Notes: generated from the sequence alone by a model not told the origin. Positions 16,868 to 25,740 are shown, counted from the first letter of the stretch. The stretch is 64,000 nucleotides of DNA from Streptomyces diastaticus subsp. diastaticus (GCF_011170125.1 NZ_BLLN01000002.1:1087501-1151500); one strand, 5' to 3'. Numbers and translations are program-made.

Positions 16868-16986
16868 GTGGCGCGCCGGAGCCAGCGGCGCAGGCGGTTC
16901 TCCTCGGCCATACGGCCCCTCAGCCACCGCAACAGCGGGGAGTCCTCGCCCGGTTCGTCCTCCGGCGGCGGGTCCGGCGTGCTCAC
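16864..16986 (-). CDS. 40-residue basic helical protein of microgene operon
   Basis: A GTG at 16986 overlaps the previous stop and the TGA overlaps the next GTG, so it is linked on both sides by four-base overlaps. The peptide is acidic at first (DPPPEDEPGEDSP) and then a basic amphipathic helix (LLRWLRGRMAEENRLRRWLRRAT). The perfect coupling on both sides supports real translation. Function unknown. Confidence 0.55.
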   Translation of the reverse strand: MSTPDPPPEDEPGEDSPLLRWLRGRMAEENRLRRWLRRAT

Positions 16987-17174
16987 GCGGGCCCCCGGGC
17001 CGCGCATTCCGCCGTACTCCGGTGGCGTCTGAGCAGGACGCGGCAGTCGGTCGCCCTGCTCAGGTCGTGCTCGGCCCTCGCCACCGCCTCGGCCAGCCGG
17101 AACTCCTCGCAGGCGCGGCAGTCCCCACGTGCCCGCGACCCGTCTCCGTCCGGCGCAACGTTCATTCCAGGCAT
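16983..17174 (-). CDS. 63-residue Cys-containing protein, first gene of microgene operon
   Basis: ATG at 17174 with GAGGA six bases upstream. The peptide carries GDCRACEEFRLAEAVARAEHDLSRATDCRVLLRRH, with a C-x2-C and two more cysteines that could bind a metal, in a predicted helical hairpin. It is divergent from the XRE regulator at 17281 with 106 bases between, so both may share control. No family name is claimed. Confidence 0.6.
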   Translation of the reverse strand: MPGMNVAPDGDGSRARGDCRACEEFRLAEAVARAEHDLSRATDCRVLLRRHRSTAECAARGPA

Positions 17175-17280
17175 GGGTGTTCCTCTCTGTAGCCGTTCCG
17201 CTACCGGGAGCACTCAGGCTGACCTAGAGTCGAACCGCGATCAACGTGACAGGTGAGCACGGAAGGTTGGTGATGCCTCC

Positions 17281-18117
17281 TTGAACCGCAAGGAGCTGAA
17301 CCCGGAAAGCAGCCCGCAGGCGGCTTATGGTGCGCATTTGCGCAAGTTGAGAGAGGGATCTGGCTGGACACAGCAGGAAGTAGCGGACAGGGTCGAATAT
17401 GCCAGTTCGCATATGTCGGCCGTGGAAACTGGTCGCAAGTCTCCGACCTTGCGTCTGTCGCGCCGTTTGGATCGCGTTTTCGGCATATCCGAGCGAGGCG
17501 GCTCCTTCGAGCGTATGTGGCGCGACCTGAAGCAGGGCAGCCTGCTGGAAGGCTTCCCGGAGTACGTGGGGTACGAGGCGCGGGCGGTGGAGATCCGCCT
17601 GTACAACATTGGGATCATTCCCGGCCTGCTTCAGGCTCCTGAGTGCGCGAAGGTGCTGGCTGAAAGTGCTGTTCGGCGCGGCAGTATCACGGCAGAACAG
17701 GGAAGCGAGCGGGTACAGTTTCTGGCGGAGCGGCAAGCTGCGTTGGCCAGGGATCGTCCACCCATGGTGTTCGTGACCATGGACGAGAGCTGTATCCGTC
17801 GTCCCATCGGTGGGCCTGCCGTGATGAAGCGACAGCTGGAGCGTCTGATCGCGTTTGCCGAGCTGCCGAACACGGTGCTTCAGGTCGCGCCTTTCGAGAT
17901 AGGCGAACGCCGCACGTTCGATCTGCCGGTCAACATCCTGACTCTGCCGGATCGCTCTGTGATCTGCTACGCCGAGTCGCAGGCGCAAGGCCATTTGGAG
18001 CGTGAAGGAACCTCGGTCATCAGCATGCTGACGGAGTACCATCAACTCCAGGCCGAGGCACTGTCGCAAGCCGCCTCCGTGGCCCTGATCAACCAGTTAC
18101 GAAAGGGCACCCCGTGA
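17281..18117 (+). CDS. XRE-family regulator with DUF5753 domain
   Basis: A 278-residue protein. The N-terminal helix-turn-helix (about 17-72: AHLRKLREGSGWTQQEVADRVEYASSHMSAVETGRKSPT) is followed by the C-terminal DUF5753 domain (EARAVEIRLYNIGIIPGLLQ ... PNTVLQVAPFEIGERR). This pair is the Streptomyces partner of DUF397 genes, one of which follows with a GTGA overlap. The start is probably the TTG at 17281. Base composition is visibly lower in GC, with codons such as ttg, aga, gta and cat that are rare in the neighbours, which points to fairly recent arrival. Confidence 0.88.
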   Translation: MNRKELNPESSPQAAYGAHLRKLREGSGWTQQEVADRVEYASSHMSAVETGRKSPTLRLSRRLDRVFGISERGGSFERMWRDLKQGSLLEGFPEYVGYEARAVEIRLYNIGIIPGLLQAPECAKVLAESAVRRGSITAEQGSERVQFLAERQAALARDRPPMVFVTMDESCIRRPIGGPAVMKRQLERLIAFAELPNTVLQVAPFEIGERRTFDLPVNILTLPDRSVICYAESQAQGHLEREGTSVISMLTEYHQLQAEALSQAASVALINQLRKGTP

Positions 18118-18323
18118 CGACCGCATCCCCCCGCTGGTTCACGTCCTCGTACAGCAACAACGGTGGCGACTGCGTCGAGGTCGCCACCAACCTCGCCGCC
18201 TCGCACGGCACTGTCCCCGTCCGTGACTCGAAGGTCGTGGGCGGCCCGGTGCTCGATGTCCCCGCAGGCGCCTTCTCGTCCTTCGTGGACGGCGTCAAGG
18301 CGGGCGAGTTCCGCTCGGTCTGA
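18114..18323 (+). CDS. DUF397 protein, copy 1
   Basis: A 69-residue DUF397 protein: WFTSSYSNNGGDCVEVATNL, then VPVRDSKVVGGPVLDVPAGAFSSFVDGVKAGEF. DUF397 proteins accompany XRE/DUF5753 regulators and are believed to modulate them, as in WhiJ-type developmental modules. The GTG overlaps the regulator's stop. A near-identical copy follows at 18484. Confidence 0.9.
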   Translation: MTTASPRWFTSSYSNNGGDCVEVATNLAASHGTVPVRDSKVVGGPVLDVPAGAFSSFVDGVKAGEFRSV

Positions 18324-18384
18324 CCGAGCGGACAGCGTGGAAGGAAGCCCCGCCCACCTCGTCTCCGGGAGTGGTGGCGGGGCT
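18311..18384 (+). terminator. Hairpins at the end of the XRE-DUF397 operon
   Basis: A 9-base stem (ccgctcggt / accgagcgg, 18311-18331) overlaps the stop codon of DUF397 copy 1. A second stem (agccccgcc / ggcggggct, 18346-18384) follows. The second is the better terminator. Confidence 0.5.
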
Positions 18385-18483
18385 CCTCGCTGTTCTCGGC
18401 CAGGTCCGGAAGGCGCCCTCGCGCGGGGCGGTCGCGCGACCTACGCTCGGCGCACGAGCCGCCGTCCGCGAAGGGGTACGTCC

Positions 18484-18693
18484 ATGTCGAACGCCTCGCC
18501 CCGCTGGTGCAAGTCCTCCTACAGCGACAACGGTGGCCAGTGCGTCGAGGTCGCCACCAACCTCGCCGCCTCGCACGGCACTGTCCCCGTCCGTGACTCG
18601 AAGGCCGTGGGCGGCCCGGTGCTCGATGTCCCCGCAGGCGCCTTCTCGTCGTTCGTGAACGGCGTCAAGACGGGTGCGTTCCGCTCGATGTGA
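18484..18693 (+). CDS. DUF397 protein, copy 2 (recent duplicate)
   Basis: A 69-residue protein nearly identical to copy 1, 370 bases downstream. The DNA from the S-Y-S-x-N-N-G-G region to the stop matches with only scattered changes, including long identical runs. It begins MSNASPRWCKSSYSDNGGQ. An ATG is used instead of an overlapping GTG. The 160 bases before it do not resemble the regulator gene, so only the small gene was duplicated. Confidence 0.9.
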   Translation: MSNASPRWCKSSYSDNGGQCVEVATNLAASHGTVPVRDSKAVGGPVLDVPAGAFSSFVNGVKTGAFRSM

Positions 18694-18896
18694 GCGGTGG
18701 CATCCCTGGCCCTCCCGGATGGAGCCGCCTGGCCGTTCGCCCGCCGCGAGCGCGTGCGGTCCCGAGGCGGCCGGCCGGCCCGGGCCCTTCACGCTGCACG
18801 AGCGGCGTCGGACCGCGCGGATCGCGAAGTCGGAGCCGACCGCGCATGACCTGCCGTCCGCCGCCCGGAGCCCGACCGAGCCGGCGCGATCCGCCG

Positions 18897-19409
18897 CTAC
18901 ACGCCGGTGGCGCCGTCGAGGCGTTCCCGGACCAGGTCGGCGTGGCCGTTGTGGCGGGCGTACTCCTCGATCATGTGGACGTAGACCCAGCGGAGGCTGA
19001 CGTCCTGGCCCATGAAGCGGCCGGTGTCGGAGAGGGCGCGGTCGGCGCAGCACGCGCGGGCGCGTGCGATCTCCGCCTGCCAGGTGGCGAGGGCATCGCC
19101 CAGGGTGGCGCCCTCCGCCAGTTCGAAGCCGCCGTCGGGGGCACCCGGATCGGCCCGCGGGTCGTAGATCGGCGGGGCCTGCTCCCCGGCGAACACGCGG
19201 CGGAACCAATTCCGCTCCACCTCCGCCATGTGCTGAACGAGGCCGGTCAACGTGAAGCCGGACGGAGGCACGGACGCGACGGCGGCCTGCCCGTCGTCCA
19301 CGCCCTCGCACTTCATGGCGAGCGTGCGGCGATGAAAGTCGAGCCAGCCTTCGAGTGTGGTGCGCTCATCGGCGTTCAGGGGCGGCATGGGACGTTCGAG
19401 GTCGCTCAT
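18897..19409 (-). CDS. DinB/DUF664 family protein
   Basis: A 170-residue four-helix protein of the DinB/DUF664 superfamily. Metal-site histidines are in [16 protein letters not shown] and [23 protein letters not shown]. Members are mycothiol- or bacillithiol-dependent transferases or detoxification proteins of unknown substrate. ATG at 19409. A second member lies at 41373-41930. Confidence 0.88.
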   Translation of the reverse strand: MSDLERPMPPLNADERTTLEGWLDFHRRTLAMKCEGVDDGQAAVASVPPSGFTLTGLVQHMAEVERNWFRRVFAGEQAPPIYDPRADPGAPDGGFELAEGATLGDALATWQAEIARARACCADRALSDTGRFMGQDVSLRWVYVHMIEEYARHNGHADLVRERLDGATGV

Positions 19410-19474
19410 CGAGCGATTATCACCGGCGGCCGAGGCCCTCGGCGGCCGGGCCCCGCGCCACCGCGAAGGCCCCC

Positions 19475-20380
19475 CTAGCGGTCGAGGGCGGACAAGGCCG
19501 CCTTCCTGGCCCGTTCGTACCGCTTCAGTTCGGCCCGGGACTCCTCGACGAGCGGGCGGCCCGCCTCCTTCGCGGCCGCCTCCACCACCTGGTGCAGTCC
19601 GCTCTCCACCTGGCAGTCCACGTCGGCTCCGGCCAGCTCCAGTTCGCGCAGGCCGACCGTCCGCAGGGACTCCTCGTCCCCGGTCTCGCCCTCGTCCTCC
19701 AGCAGGGCGCGGATCTCCTGCCGGGGGTCGTCCAGGGCGCGGTACCGGTGGCCCCGCTCCTCCATGCAGCCGGCCCACTCCCGCTGCGCCCGCCGGAAGG
19801 CGGCGGACTCCTGGGTCGCCCCGATGACGGCGTTGCTCAACTCCTGCACCGTGTAGTACAGCTCGGGCCACCGCTCGCCGTAGACCTCGGTCTGGGCGCG
19901 GCTCACGCACGAGCCGGGGTCGTGGCTCATCACCAGGCCGCCGGGCAGCTCCACGGTGCGGTGGTTCTCCTCCTCGCCGAGGAGTGCGTCGCGCCAGTGC
20001 CGCCGCTCCTTCGCGGTGAGGGTGGCCAGGTGCTCGGCGTTGGGGTCGGGTGGCCTGCCGGCCAGGTGGGCGGAGGTCAGGCCGTAGCCGTCGTTCCTCG
20101 CCTCGTCGGGTCGCAGCAGCGCGAACGGGCTGTCGCCCGCCGCGCGCCGGTCGGCCGCCTCCTCACCCACCCGGTACGCGTGTCCGCGTGCGCGCATGCA
20201 GGCCCGCACGGCGCTCTCCTCCGCCTGCCACAGGGCCGCCTCGTCCGCCGCCGCGTACGTGAGGACGCCGTCCAGCGGGCGGGGGTCGGGCGGTGCGGGA
20301 GTGGCGGCCCGGTGGCCGGGCGACTGGCACCCGGCCACCAGGAAGAGCGCCGCGCCCAGGGTGAGCAGCGCGGCACGCAC
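19475..20380 (-). CDS. Secreted lipoprotein, unknown
   Basis: About 301 residues. A short signal peptide ([18 protein letters not shown]) ends in the lipobox LVAGC with Cys 18. The mature part is charged and helical with several cysteines ([24 protein letters not shown]), two of them in similar C-M-x-x-R-G-H contexts, which suggests an internal duplication. No family named. The start is uncertain: a GTG 12 bases upstream overlaps the end of the crystallin-like gene, so the two may be coupled. Confidence 0.7.
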   Translation of the reverse strand: MRAALLTLGAALFLVAGCQSPGHRAATPAPPDPRPLDGVLTYAAADEAALWQAEESAVRACMRARGHAYRVGEEAADRRAAGDSPFALLRPDEARNDGYGLTSAHLAGRPPDPNAEHLATLTAKERRHWRDALLGEEENHRTVELPGGLVMSHDPGSCVSRAQTEVYGERWPELYYTVQELSNAVIGATQESAAFRRAQREWAGCMEERGHRYRALDDPRQEIRALLEDEGETGDEESLRTVGLRELELAGADVDCQVESGLHQVVEAAAKEAGRPLVEESRAELKRYERARKAALSALDR

Positions 20381-20385
20381 GGGGG

Positions 20386-20781
20386 TCAGCACCACTTGTT
20401 GGAACCGACCCCGTTGCGGAAGACGCCCCCGGCGCTCGACGCCTCGTGGGTGTCGATGAGGCGGGCGCCGCGCAGCAGGTAGTAGCTCTTGCCGGAGTAG
20501 TTGGTGCCCGCGTAGATCCGCACGTTGCACTGGGTGCCGTTGTTGAAGACCGAGCGGGCCCGCGCGAACTTGTCGTAGACGCGCAGGTTCTTGTTGTCGC
20601 CGTACACGCGGCCCGGGCTGCCGCCACCCATCCGCGAGGTGAAGGCGCAGAGCGCGCCCGGGTCGCAGGCCGGCCACGCCGCCTGCGCCGGGGTGCTGAT
20701 CGCGCCCAGTCCGAGCCCGGCCATCAGCGTCGCCCCCGCCGTGAGCCCGATCTTCGTGCGTACTGCTCTGACTCGACCCAT
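20386..20781 (-). CDS. Secreted peptidase-inhibitor I36 / beta-gamma-crystallin-like protein
   Basis: A 131-residue exported protein. The signal peptide runs to about residue 35 (TPAQAA). The mature domain has the I36 layout CDPGALCAFTSRMGGG, GDNKNLRVYDKFARARSVFNNGTQCNVRIYAGTNYSGKSYYLLRG, a crystallin-like Greek-key pattern. In streptomycetes this family includes metalloprotease inhibitors such as SMI. ATG at 20781 lies in a context GGGGAATCACCATG. Followed at once by the lipoprotein gene. Confidence 0.82.
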   Translation of the reverse strand: MGRVRAVRTKIGLTAGATLMAGLGLGAISTPAQAAWPACDPGALCAFTSRMGGGSPGRVYGDNKNLRVYDKFARARSVFNNGTQCNVRIYAGTNYSGKSYYLLRGARLIDTHEASSAGGVFRNGVGSNKWC

Positions 20782-21127
20782 GGTGATTCCCCTCCGTCGA
20801 TGACACGTCTCTCGCCCCGGGGCCTGTCGCCGCGGGACGGAGCAAGGCTCGCAGCCTTGGCGCGGGGGGACCGCGGCGTGAGGGGATCTTGGGTCGGATC
20901 TCTGCTCACAAGCTTCTGACCTGCGCTTTCCCCGTTCCGTGAAGGATGTGTGTGCTCCGGGTGTGGGACGGGAGGGAGCGGCGCACCTCGGGTGGGTCGG
21001 GCGGAGGGCCGGTCCCCACCCCGCCCGGACCGGGCCCACCCCGCCCGGACCGGTCCGGCCCGGCACCCTGCGGGCGGTGCCGGGCCGTCGCGCCCGCACC
21101 GCGGCCTCCGGGTGGGCGCGGGTGCGG
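20782..21127. other. Gene-free stretch between crystallin-like protein and methyltransferase
   Basis: No supported gene. It holds the presumed promoter of the I36 gene and a two-copy direct repeat of ccaccccgcccggaccgg at about 21016-21051, close to the methyltransferase 3' end. Confidence 0.5.
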
Positions 21128-21793
21128 TCAGTCGGTCGCCGCCGGGGCCTTGCGGGCGAGGAGGTGGATCTCCCGGAACTGGCGGCGGTCGGTGGGGAGG
21201 GGCTCGCGGGTCATGCGGGCCGTCTCCGTCAGCCCGGCCTCGCCCAGCAGGGCGGAGAGGTGGTCGGGGCACCAGCGGTAGGCGGGGGCCACCGCGTGGT
21301 CGAAGACCTGGGTCCGGTGGGCGGGGGACTCGCTGGCCCAGAATCCGATCAGCAGATGGCCGCCCGGGGCCAGGACGCGAGCGAACTCCGACAGGACGGG
21401 CGGGAGTTCCGCGGGCGGAGTATGGATGACGGACCAGCGGGACAGCACGCCGGACAGGGAGGCGTCGGGGAGGTCCAGCTCGGCCATCGAGCCGACGTCG
21501 AACCGCAGACGGGGGTGGGCCCGGCGGGCCAGGCCGATCATCGCGGGGGAGGCGTCGACACCACGCGCCACCAGGCCCAGGCCCTCCAGATGGGCCGTGA
21601 CGTGGCCGGGTCCGCATCCCAGGTCCGCCACCTCGGCGCCCCTTCCGGCCCCGCGCACGGCCTCGGCGAAGGCGGTCAGCATGGCCCGGTCCAAGGGGGC
21701 GTCGCGCAGGGAGTCGCGGAAGAGCCGGGCGTAGGTGTCGGCGGCGGCGTCGTAGGCGGCACGGGTGGCGGTGAGCGAGTCGGGTGCGGTCAT
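21128..21793 (-). CDS. Class I SAM-dependent methyltransferase
   Basis: A 221-residue methyltransferase of the Methyltransf_11/25 type. Motif I is VADLGCGPGHVTAHL, motif II follows at GVDASPAMIGLARR, and motif III region is LAPGGHLLIGFW. Substrate cannot be told. ATG at 21793. It stands alone; the upstream gene is divergent. Confidence 0.9.
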   Translation of the reverse strand: MTAPDSLTATRAAYDAAADTYARLFRDSLRDAPLDRAMLTAFAEAVRGAGRGAEVADLGCGPGHVTAHLEGLGLVARGVDASPAMIGLARRAHPRLRFDVGSMAELDLPDASLSGVLSRWSVIHTPPAELPPVLSEFARVLAPGGHLLIGFWASESPAHRTQVFDHAVAPAYRWCPDHLSALLGEAGLTETARMTREPLPTDRRQFREIHLLARKAPAATD

Positions 21794-22151
21794 ACCCGGG
21801 ACCGTAGCGCGGGGCGTGAGGCCAGGGGACCCTGCCGCCGGCCGAGCGTGGGTACGCGGCAAGTGCCCGTCGGTGTCGTGCCGGGCGGACGCCCACCTCG
21901 GACGCCCCGGCAACGGAAGGAGCGGGTCGGGGCGGCAACGCCCCCGTGCCGGCTCCCGGGCACCACCTGAGCTGTGCCGCACCGGAGGGAGGGAATGCCT
22001 CACGCGGTGTGCGGGCGGGAGAGGGAGAACCCGCGCGGTGGCCGAACTGGGCAACGTAGTAAGGAGTTTGGTTCACCCTCAGGCGGGCAGGCGGGTGCCG
22101 GGGCGTAGGGGTGTGATCGCGCGCCCGTAAGCATCATCACCGGGGGAATCA
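21794..22151. other. Divergent intergenic region
   Basis: About 360 bases between the methyltransferase and the propeller membrane protein. No gene or clear repeat seen. A TAGTAAG patch near 22055 could serve a rightward -10. Confidence 0.4.
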
Positions 22152-24299
22152 GTGACGGACCGTGCCGACAGCGACGCCATGCCCAGAACCGCCGAGGTGC
22201 CGCTGAAGTGGTGGGACCGCTGGTGGTGGGGGCCGGCCCTCTTCGGCTCCGCCCTGACCCTGCTGACGCTCGCGGCGGGCTCGCCGCTGGCCGGGCGGGT
22301 CCTCGACGAGGAGTTCGGGCGGGTGCCCTGGTGGGTGGTGGTGTGGCCGCTGGCGGCCGGGCTCCTCCTGCTGGGCGGGGCCGGGGCCCCGCGGAGTGTG
22401 CGGTGGGCCGCCTGTCTCGCCTTCGTGGGGACGCCGGCCGGCATCGGCGCCTACGCCACCGGGGCCGAGGCGCAGCCCGTGCCGGGGCCCTTCCTCCCCG
22501 CGCCCGCCGACGAGCGACCGGCCGCCGCCCTCCTCGCCGCCGGACTCTGCCTGGCCGCGGTCGGGCTCTGCGTGCTGCTGCACCGGATCGCGGCGGACCG
22601 GGTGCCTCCGGCCGTGGCCGGTTCCCGGATCCACCGGGCCCGGCTGCTGACGGCCGCCACGGCCTGGGGCGTGGTCGGCGGACTCGTCCTGTCCACGGGC
22701 ACCGGGTACGCGGCCCTCGCCTTCGAGGCGGGCACGCGCGTCGGCCCCCTCACGTTCGACGCCACCTCCCGGACCGTCCCGGAGGAGGAGCGGGATGAGG
22801 GCATCGAGGTGACGCATGGCGAACACCACGCCCCCGCCCTGTACGGCGAACCCGCCAAGGTCGTCTGGGAGAAGGAACTGCCCGGCCCCGCCGCCCTGAC
22901 CACCTGCCGCCTCAGCGGGCCGCCCGTGGACGAGGACGGAGGAGCCCGGCGTCCGAAGGACAACGACCCGGTGACCGTCCGTTCCACCCTGGTCGCGGTC
23001 GAGTGGGGGCACGGCTGGGGCGCGGTGGTCGGCCACGACCCGGCGGACGGCAAGGAGCGGTGGCGGTACACCGTGCGGTACGAAGGAACCCGGGGTGGGA
23101 AGGACGTCTCCCACACCGGCGGCCGCCTCGGACAGGTGGGCGTCTCCGACTTCTGCACCGTGCACGTCGTGGCCACGGCAAACACTCTGGTCACCCTCGA
23201 CGGGAACTCCGGAGAGGTGCTGAACGAGGCGGGGCTGCCCCGGGGTTCCCGGCGCTCCGGGGGCGACCCGCGCGGCTGGTCCTTCGTGACCGGCGCCGCC
23301 GAACGCGCCGGCCACGTCGGCCCACGGCAGCAGCCGCCCGTGGTGCGACTCGGCAGGGACCAGCACGTCTTCCTCAACAGGGGCAGCTTCGTGGCGGAGA
23401 TCGACCAGGCCACCGGCCACCTCGTCTCCATGGACGCCGACCAGCGGTGTGACCTCCTCACCGCCTCCACCGTGACCAGCGCGGACACGTCCCTCCGGAT
23501 CCCCGCCACCCCGCACCTGCTCACCCACTCCTGCGGCACCCCCCGTTACACGGAGATCACCGCGCCCCCGAGCCGGGAGACCGGGGAGGGCCGGGACGCC
23601 AAGGAGTACGACTCGCTCCAGCGCGTCCCGGTGCCTGCCTCCACCACCCTCCCCACACTCGCCTGCGAACGGGACCCCTTCGTCACCGACTTCCGGGTGA
23701 GCGGCGAGAGTTACGCTGTGGCCGGCCTCTGGTGCGGGTCCGGGGACGACCAGCGCAAGCTGCTGCTCACCAACGCCGGGGTCCGCGAAGTGCAAGTGGT
23801 CGAGCTGCCCGAGGACACCGAGCTGCCCCTGCGCCCGGTCACCGAGCTGACCGTCCTGGGCGACGACTACCACACCGTCTGGCTCAGCGGCGGCAGTCTC
23901 CACGCCCTGCCGTCGGAGACGGACGGCAAAGTCGTCCACGAGGAGGGCGGGACCAGGTACCACGCGGTGAAGCCCCGCACGCTCCACACGGGCGATGAGC
24001 CGCTCCAGGCCGTCGCGACATTCACCCACCCCCGCATCCACGACCTGGAACGCGCCCTGCTGGTCTACGCCGTCACCGAGTCCGGCACCGTCCTGGCCCT
24101 GGAACAGCAGGCGGACCCCGGCAAGGTCCTCGACCGCGACCTCACTCTCTACGCCCAGCTCCCGAAGGCCGCCGGTCCCTGCGAGGGCACCCGCGACCTC
24201 GCGGTGGACCGGGCCGGGGAGAAACTCCTCACCTGGTGCACCACGGGGCAGCGGACCAAGGCCACCGCCGTCGGCCTCAACTCCCTGACCACCCCCTGA
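22152..24299 (+). CDS. Membrane-anchored protein with a C-terminal beta-propeller-like domain
   Basis: A 715-residue protein. The N-terminal 200 residues hold about four TM helices (WWWGPALFGSALTLLTLAAG, WWVVVWPLAAGLLLL, AALLAAGLCLAAVGLCVLL, LLTAATAWGVVGGLVLS). The remaining 500 residues look extracytoplasmic, with PQQ/WD-like repeats such as GHDPADGKERWRYTVRYEG and NTLVTLDGNSGEVLNEAG, and several cysteines. Likely a surface-exposed sensor or scaffold; no function known. GTG start at 22152. A truncated frameshifted copy follows immediately. Confidence 0.75.
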   Translation: MTDRADSDAMPRTAEVPLKWWDRWWWGPALFGSALTLLTLAAGSPLAGRVLDEEFGRVPWWVVVWPLAAGLLLLGGAGAPRSVRWAACLAFVGTPAGIGAYATGAEAQPVPGPFLPAPADERPAAALLAAGLCLAAVGLCVLLHRIAADRVPPAVAGSRIHRARLLTAATAWGVVGGLVLSTGTGYAALAFEAGTRVGPLTFDATSRTVPEEERDEGIEVTHGEHHAPALYGEPAKVVWEKELPGPAALTTCRLSGPPVDEDGGARRPKDNDPVTVRSTLVAVEWGHGWGAVVGHDPADGKERWRYTVRYEGTRGGKDVSHTGGRLGQVGVSDFCTVHVVATANTLVTLDGNSGEVLNEAGLPRGSRRSGGDPRGWSFVTGAAERAGHVGPRQQPPVVRLGRDQHVFLNRGSFVAEIDQATGHLVSMDADQRCDLLTASTVTSADTSLRIPATPHLLTHSCGTPRYTEITAPPSRETGEGRDAKEYDSLQRVPVPASTTLPTLACERDPFVTDFRVSGESYAVAGLWCGSGDDQRKLLLTNAGVREVQVVELPEDTELPLRPVTELTVLGDDYHTVWLSGGSLHALPSETDGKVVHEEGGTRYHAVKPRTLHTGDEPLQAVATFTHPRIHDLERALLVYAVTESGTVLALEQQADPGKVLDRDLTLYAQLPKAAGPCEGTRDLAVDRAGEKLLTWCTTGQRTKATAVGLNSLTTP

Positions 24300-24313
24300 G
24301 CATGGAGGGCAAC

Positions 24314-25015
24314 ATGAGCGAGCGTTCCGGCGAGGAGCCGCAGGAGCGGGCAGGGCACTGGTGGTGGGGTGCCGGGCTGTTCGGCGCGGCGGTCGTGCTG
24401 CTGGTGGCGGCGGCGGTCTCGCCGCTGGCCGGGCGGGTCCTCGGCGAGGAATTCGGGGGCGTCCCCTGGTGGGTGTTCCTCTGGCCTCTGGCGGCTGTGC
24501 TGGTGCTCGCGGCCGGGGCCGGGGCCGGGGGAGCCTGCTCCGGGCCGCGGGGCTCGGTGTCGCCGGTGCGGTGGCCGGAACCTTCGCCCACGTCGGCGGA
24601 GCCGAGGAACAGACTCCCGCCGAGCCCTTCCTCCCGGTGATCGGACTGCGCCCCGCCGCGGCCCTGTCGGCCGCCGCCTGTCTGGTCGCGGCCGGGCTCT
24701 GCCTGGTGCTGAGCGGGCGGCGGGTCTCCTGGCTGCCGCCCGCCGATTCAGGTTCCGGGCGCCGCCGGGTGCGGCGGGTGAGCTTCGCAGCCGCCCGGGG
24801 CGCGGTCGGCGGAATCGTGCCGGCCACGGCCACGGGCCACGGTGCCCTGGAACCTCGCGGCGGCCCGGCAGGGGGGACCTGTCCGCCGTCGGCGCCACCT
24901 CCCGGACCGTTCCCGAGGGCGAGCGGGACGAAGGCGCCCAGGCGACGTACGAGGAACACCACAGCCAGAACCCCGTACGGCGAACCCACGGTCCGGCATC
25001 GCCCGCCACGGCTCC
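24314..25015 (+). pseudogene. Truncated, frameshifted tandem copy of the preceding propeller membrane protein
   Basis: An ATG with GGAGGG upstream begins a near copy of the preceding gene's N-terminus: HWWWGAGLFGAAVVLLVAAAVSPLAGRVLGEEFGGVPWW. After about 24530 the match continues in other frames (EPFLPVIGLRPAAALSAAACLVAAGLCLVLSG, then SRTVPEGERDEGAQ and HHSQNPV matching SRTVPEEERDEGIE and HHAPALY). It ends before the propeller domain. It is a partial tandem duplication that has decayed. Confidence 0.75.
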
Positions 25016-25429
25016 TCAAGGGCGGTCCGACGGCGGAGTGCCGGCTCGGCCCCCGCCCCGCAGGTGGACGCACCCCGGCTGCCCCGCCGGGAAGCCGATG
25101 CCCGTCTCCTCCGTGACCGCCGCGAAGAAGGCGCGGCCCTCACCGGTCTGGCGCGAGGTGGTCCAGGCGAGGGCGAGATCGTCCGGGAGGATGCGGTGCA
25201 ACGCCTCGCGGGCCAGGCCCTGGCCCTGCCAGGACGGGGCGACGGTGACCGAGTCGACGTGGCCGGCGCCGCAGGCGCGGCAGATCCGGAACTCGATCTT
25301 CCCGATCTCGCGGTCCGCGCCGTCCCGGATGACGAGTTCGCGCGGACCCGCCGGATGCCCCGCGGAGGTGGCGTGAAAGGCCGGGCCGGCGCCCGACTCG
25401 GGTCTCGTGGAGCGGGGGTCTCGCGTCAC
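25016..25429 (-). CDS. GNAT-like acetyltransferase, short
   Basis: About 137 residues. IGKIEFRICRACGAGHVDSVTVAPSWQGQGLAREALHRIL contains the acetyl-CoA loop (Q-G-Q-G-L-A) of GNAT N-acetyltransferases. The end (EGRAFFAAVTEETGIGFP) also fits. The GTG at 25429 has GGGAG six bases upstream; an ATG at 25486 is possible. The protein is short for the family at the N-terminus. It is convergent with the decayed propeller copy. A palindrome overlaps its likely promoter. Confidence 0.65.
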   Translation of the reverse strand: MTRDPRSTRPESGAGPAFHATSAGHPAGPRELVIRDGADREIGKIEFRICRACGAGHVDSVTVAPSWQGQGLAREALHRILPDDLALAWTTSRQTGEGRAFFAAVTEETGIGFPAGQPGCVHLRGGGRAGTPPSDRP

Positions 25430-25504
25430 GGACGGCTCCCGGCCTCGGCCCGGAGGTGGCCCGTCTCCGGGGAATGCGGCGGCCACTTGCCGACCGACGT
25501 GAGT

Positions 25505-25520
25505 TCTACATTACTGTAGA
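25505..25520. promoter_or_regulatory. Palindrome TCTACA-N4-TGTAGA over a putative promoter
   Basis: A perfect inverted repeat with 6-base arms. On the minus strand CTGACC and TAATGT, 17 bases apart, form a plausible promoter for the GNAT gene and the palindrome covers its -10. TACA-N4-TGTA resembles operators of the BlaI/MecI family, and a BlaI gene is 1.4 kb away. Confidence 0.45.
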
Positions 25521-25740
25521 GGCTGACGTGGGTCAGGGCCGCGAACCGGACCTGTGCCCCCTCGGTGCTGCCCCGGCGGCGCCGTCTCCAGCTTCGGACC
25601 GACGGAGCGCGTCCGCCACCGCAGGGCGCGGACACCGCTCCGCCCGGTCCCGCGACCCGGCGCCAGGGACCTTCTGACGGCGGCCACCCGGCCGTGGTCC
25701 CCGGCGCCCCTCCGGTCCCGCATTCCGTCTGCGGGACCAC

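Noticed and set aside
22149..25073. Very long open frame on the minus strand opposite the propeller gene
   Set aside because: High GC leaves few stop codons; the translation is low-complexity and Gly/Arg/Pro-rich, while the plus strand encodes clear TM helices and propeller repeats.
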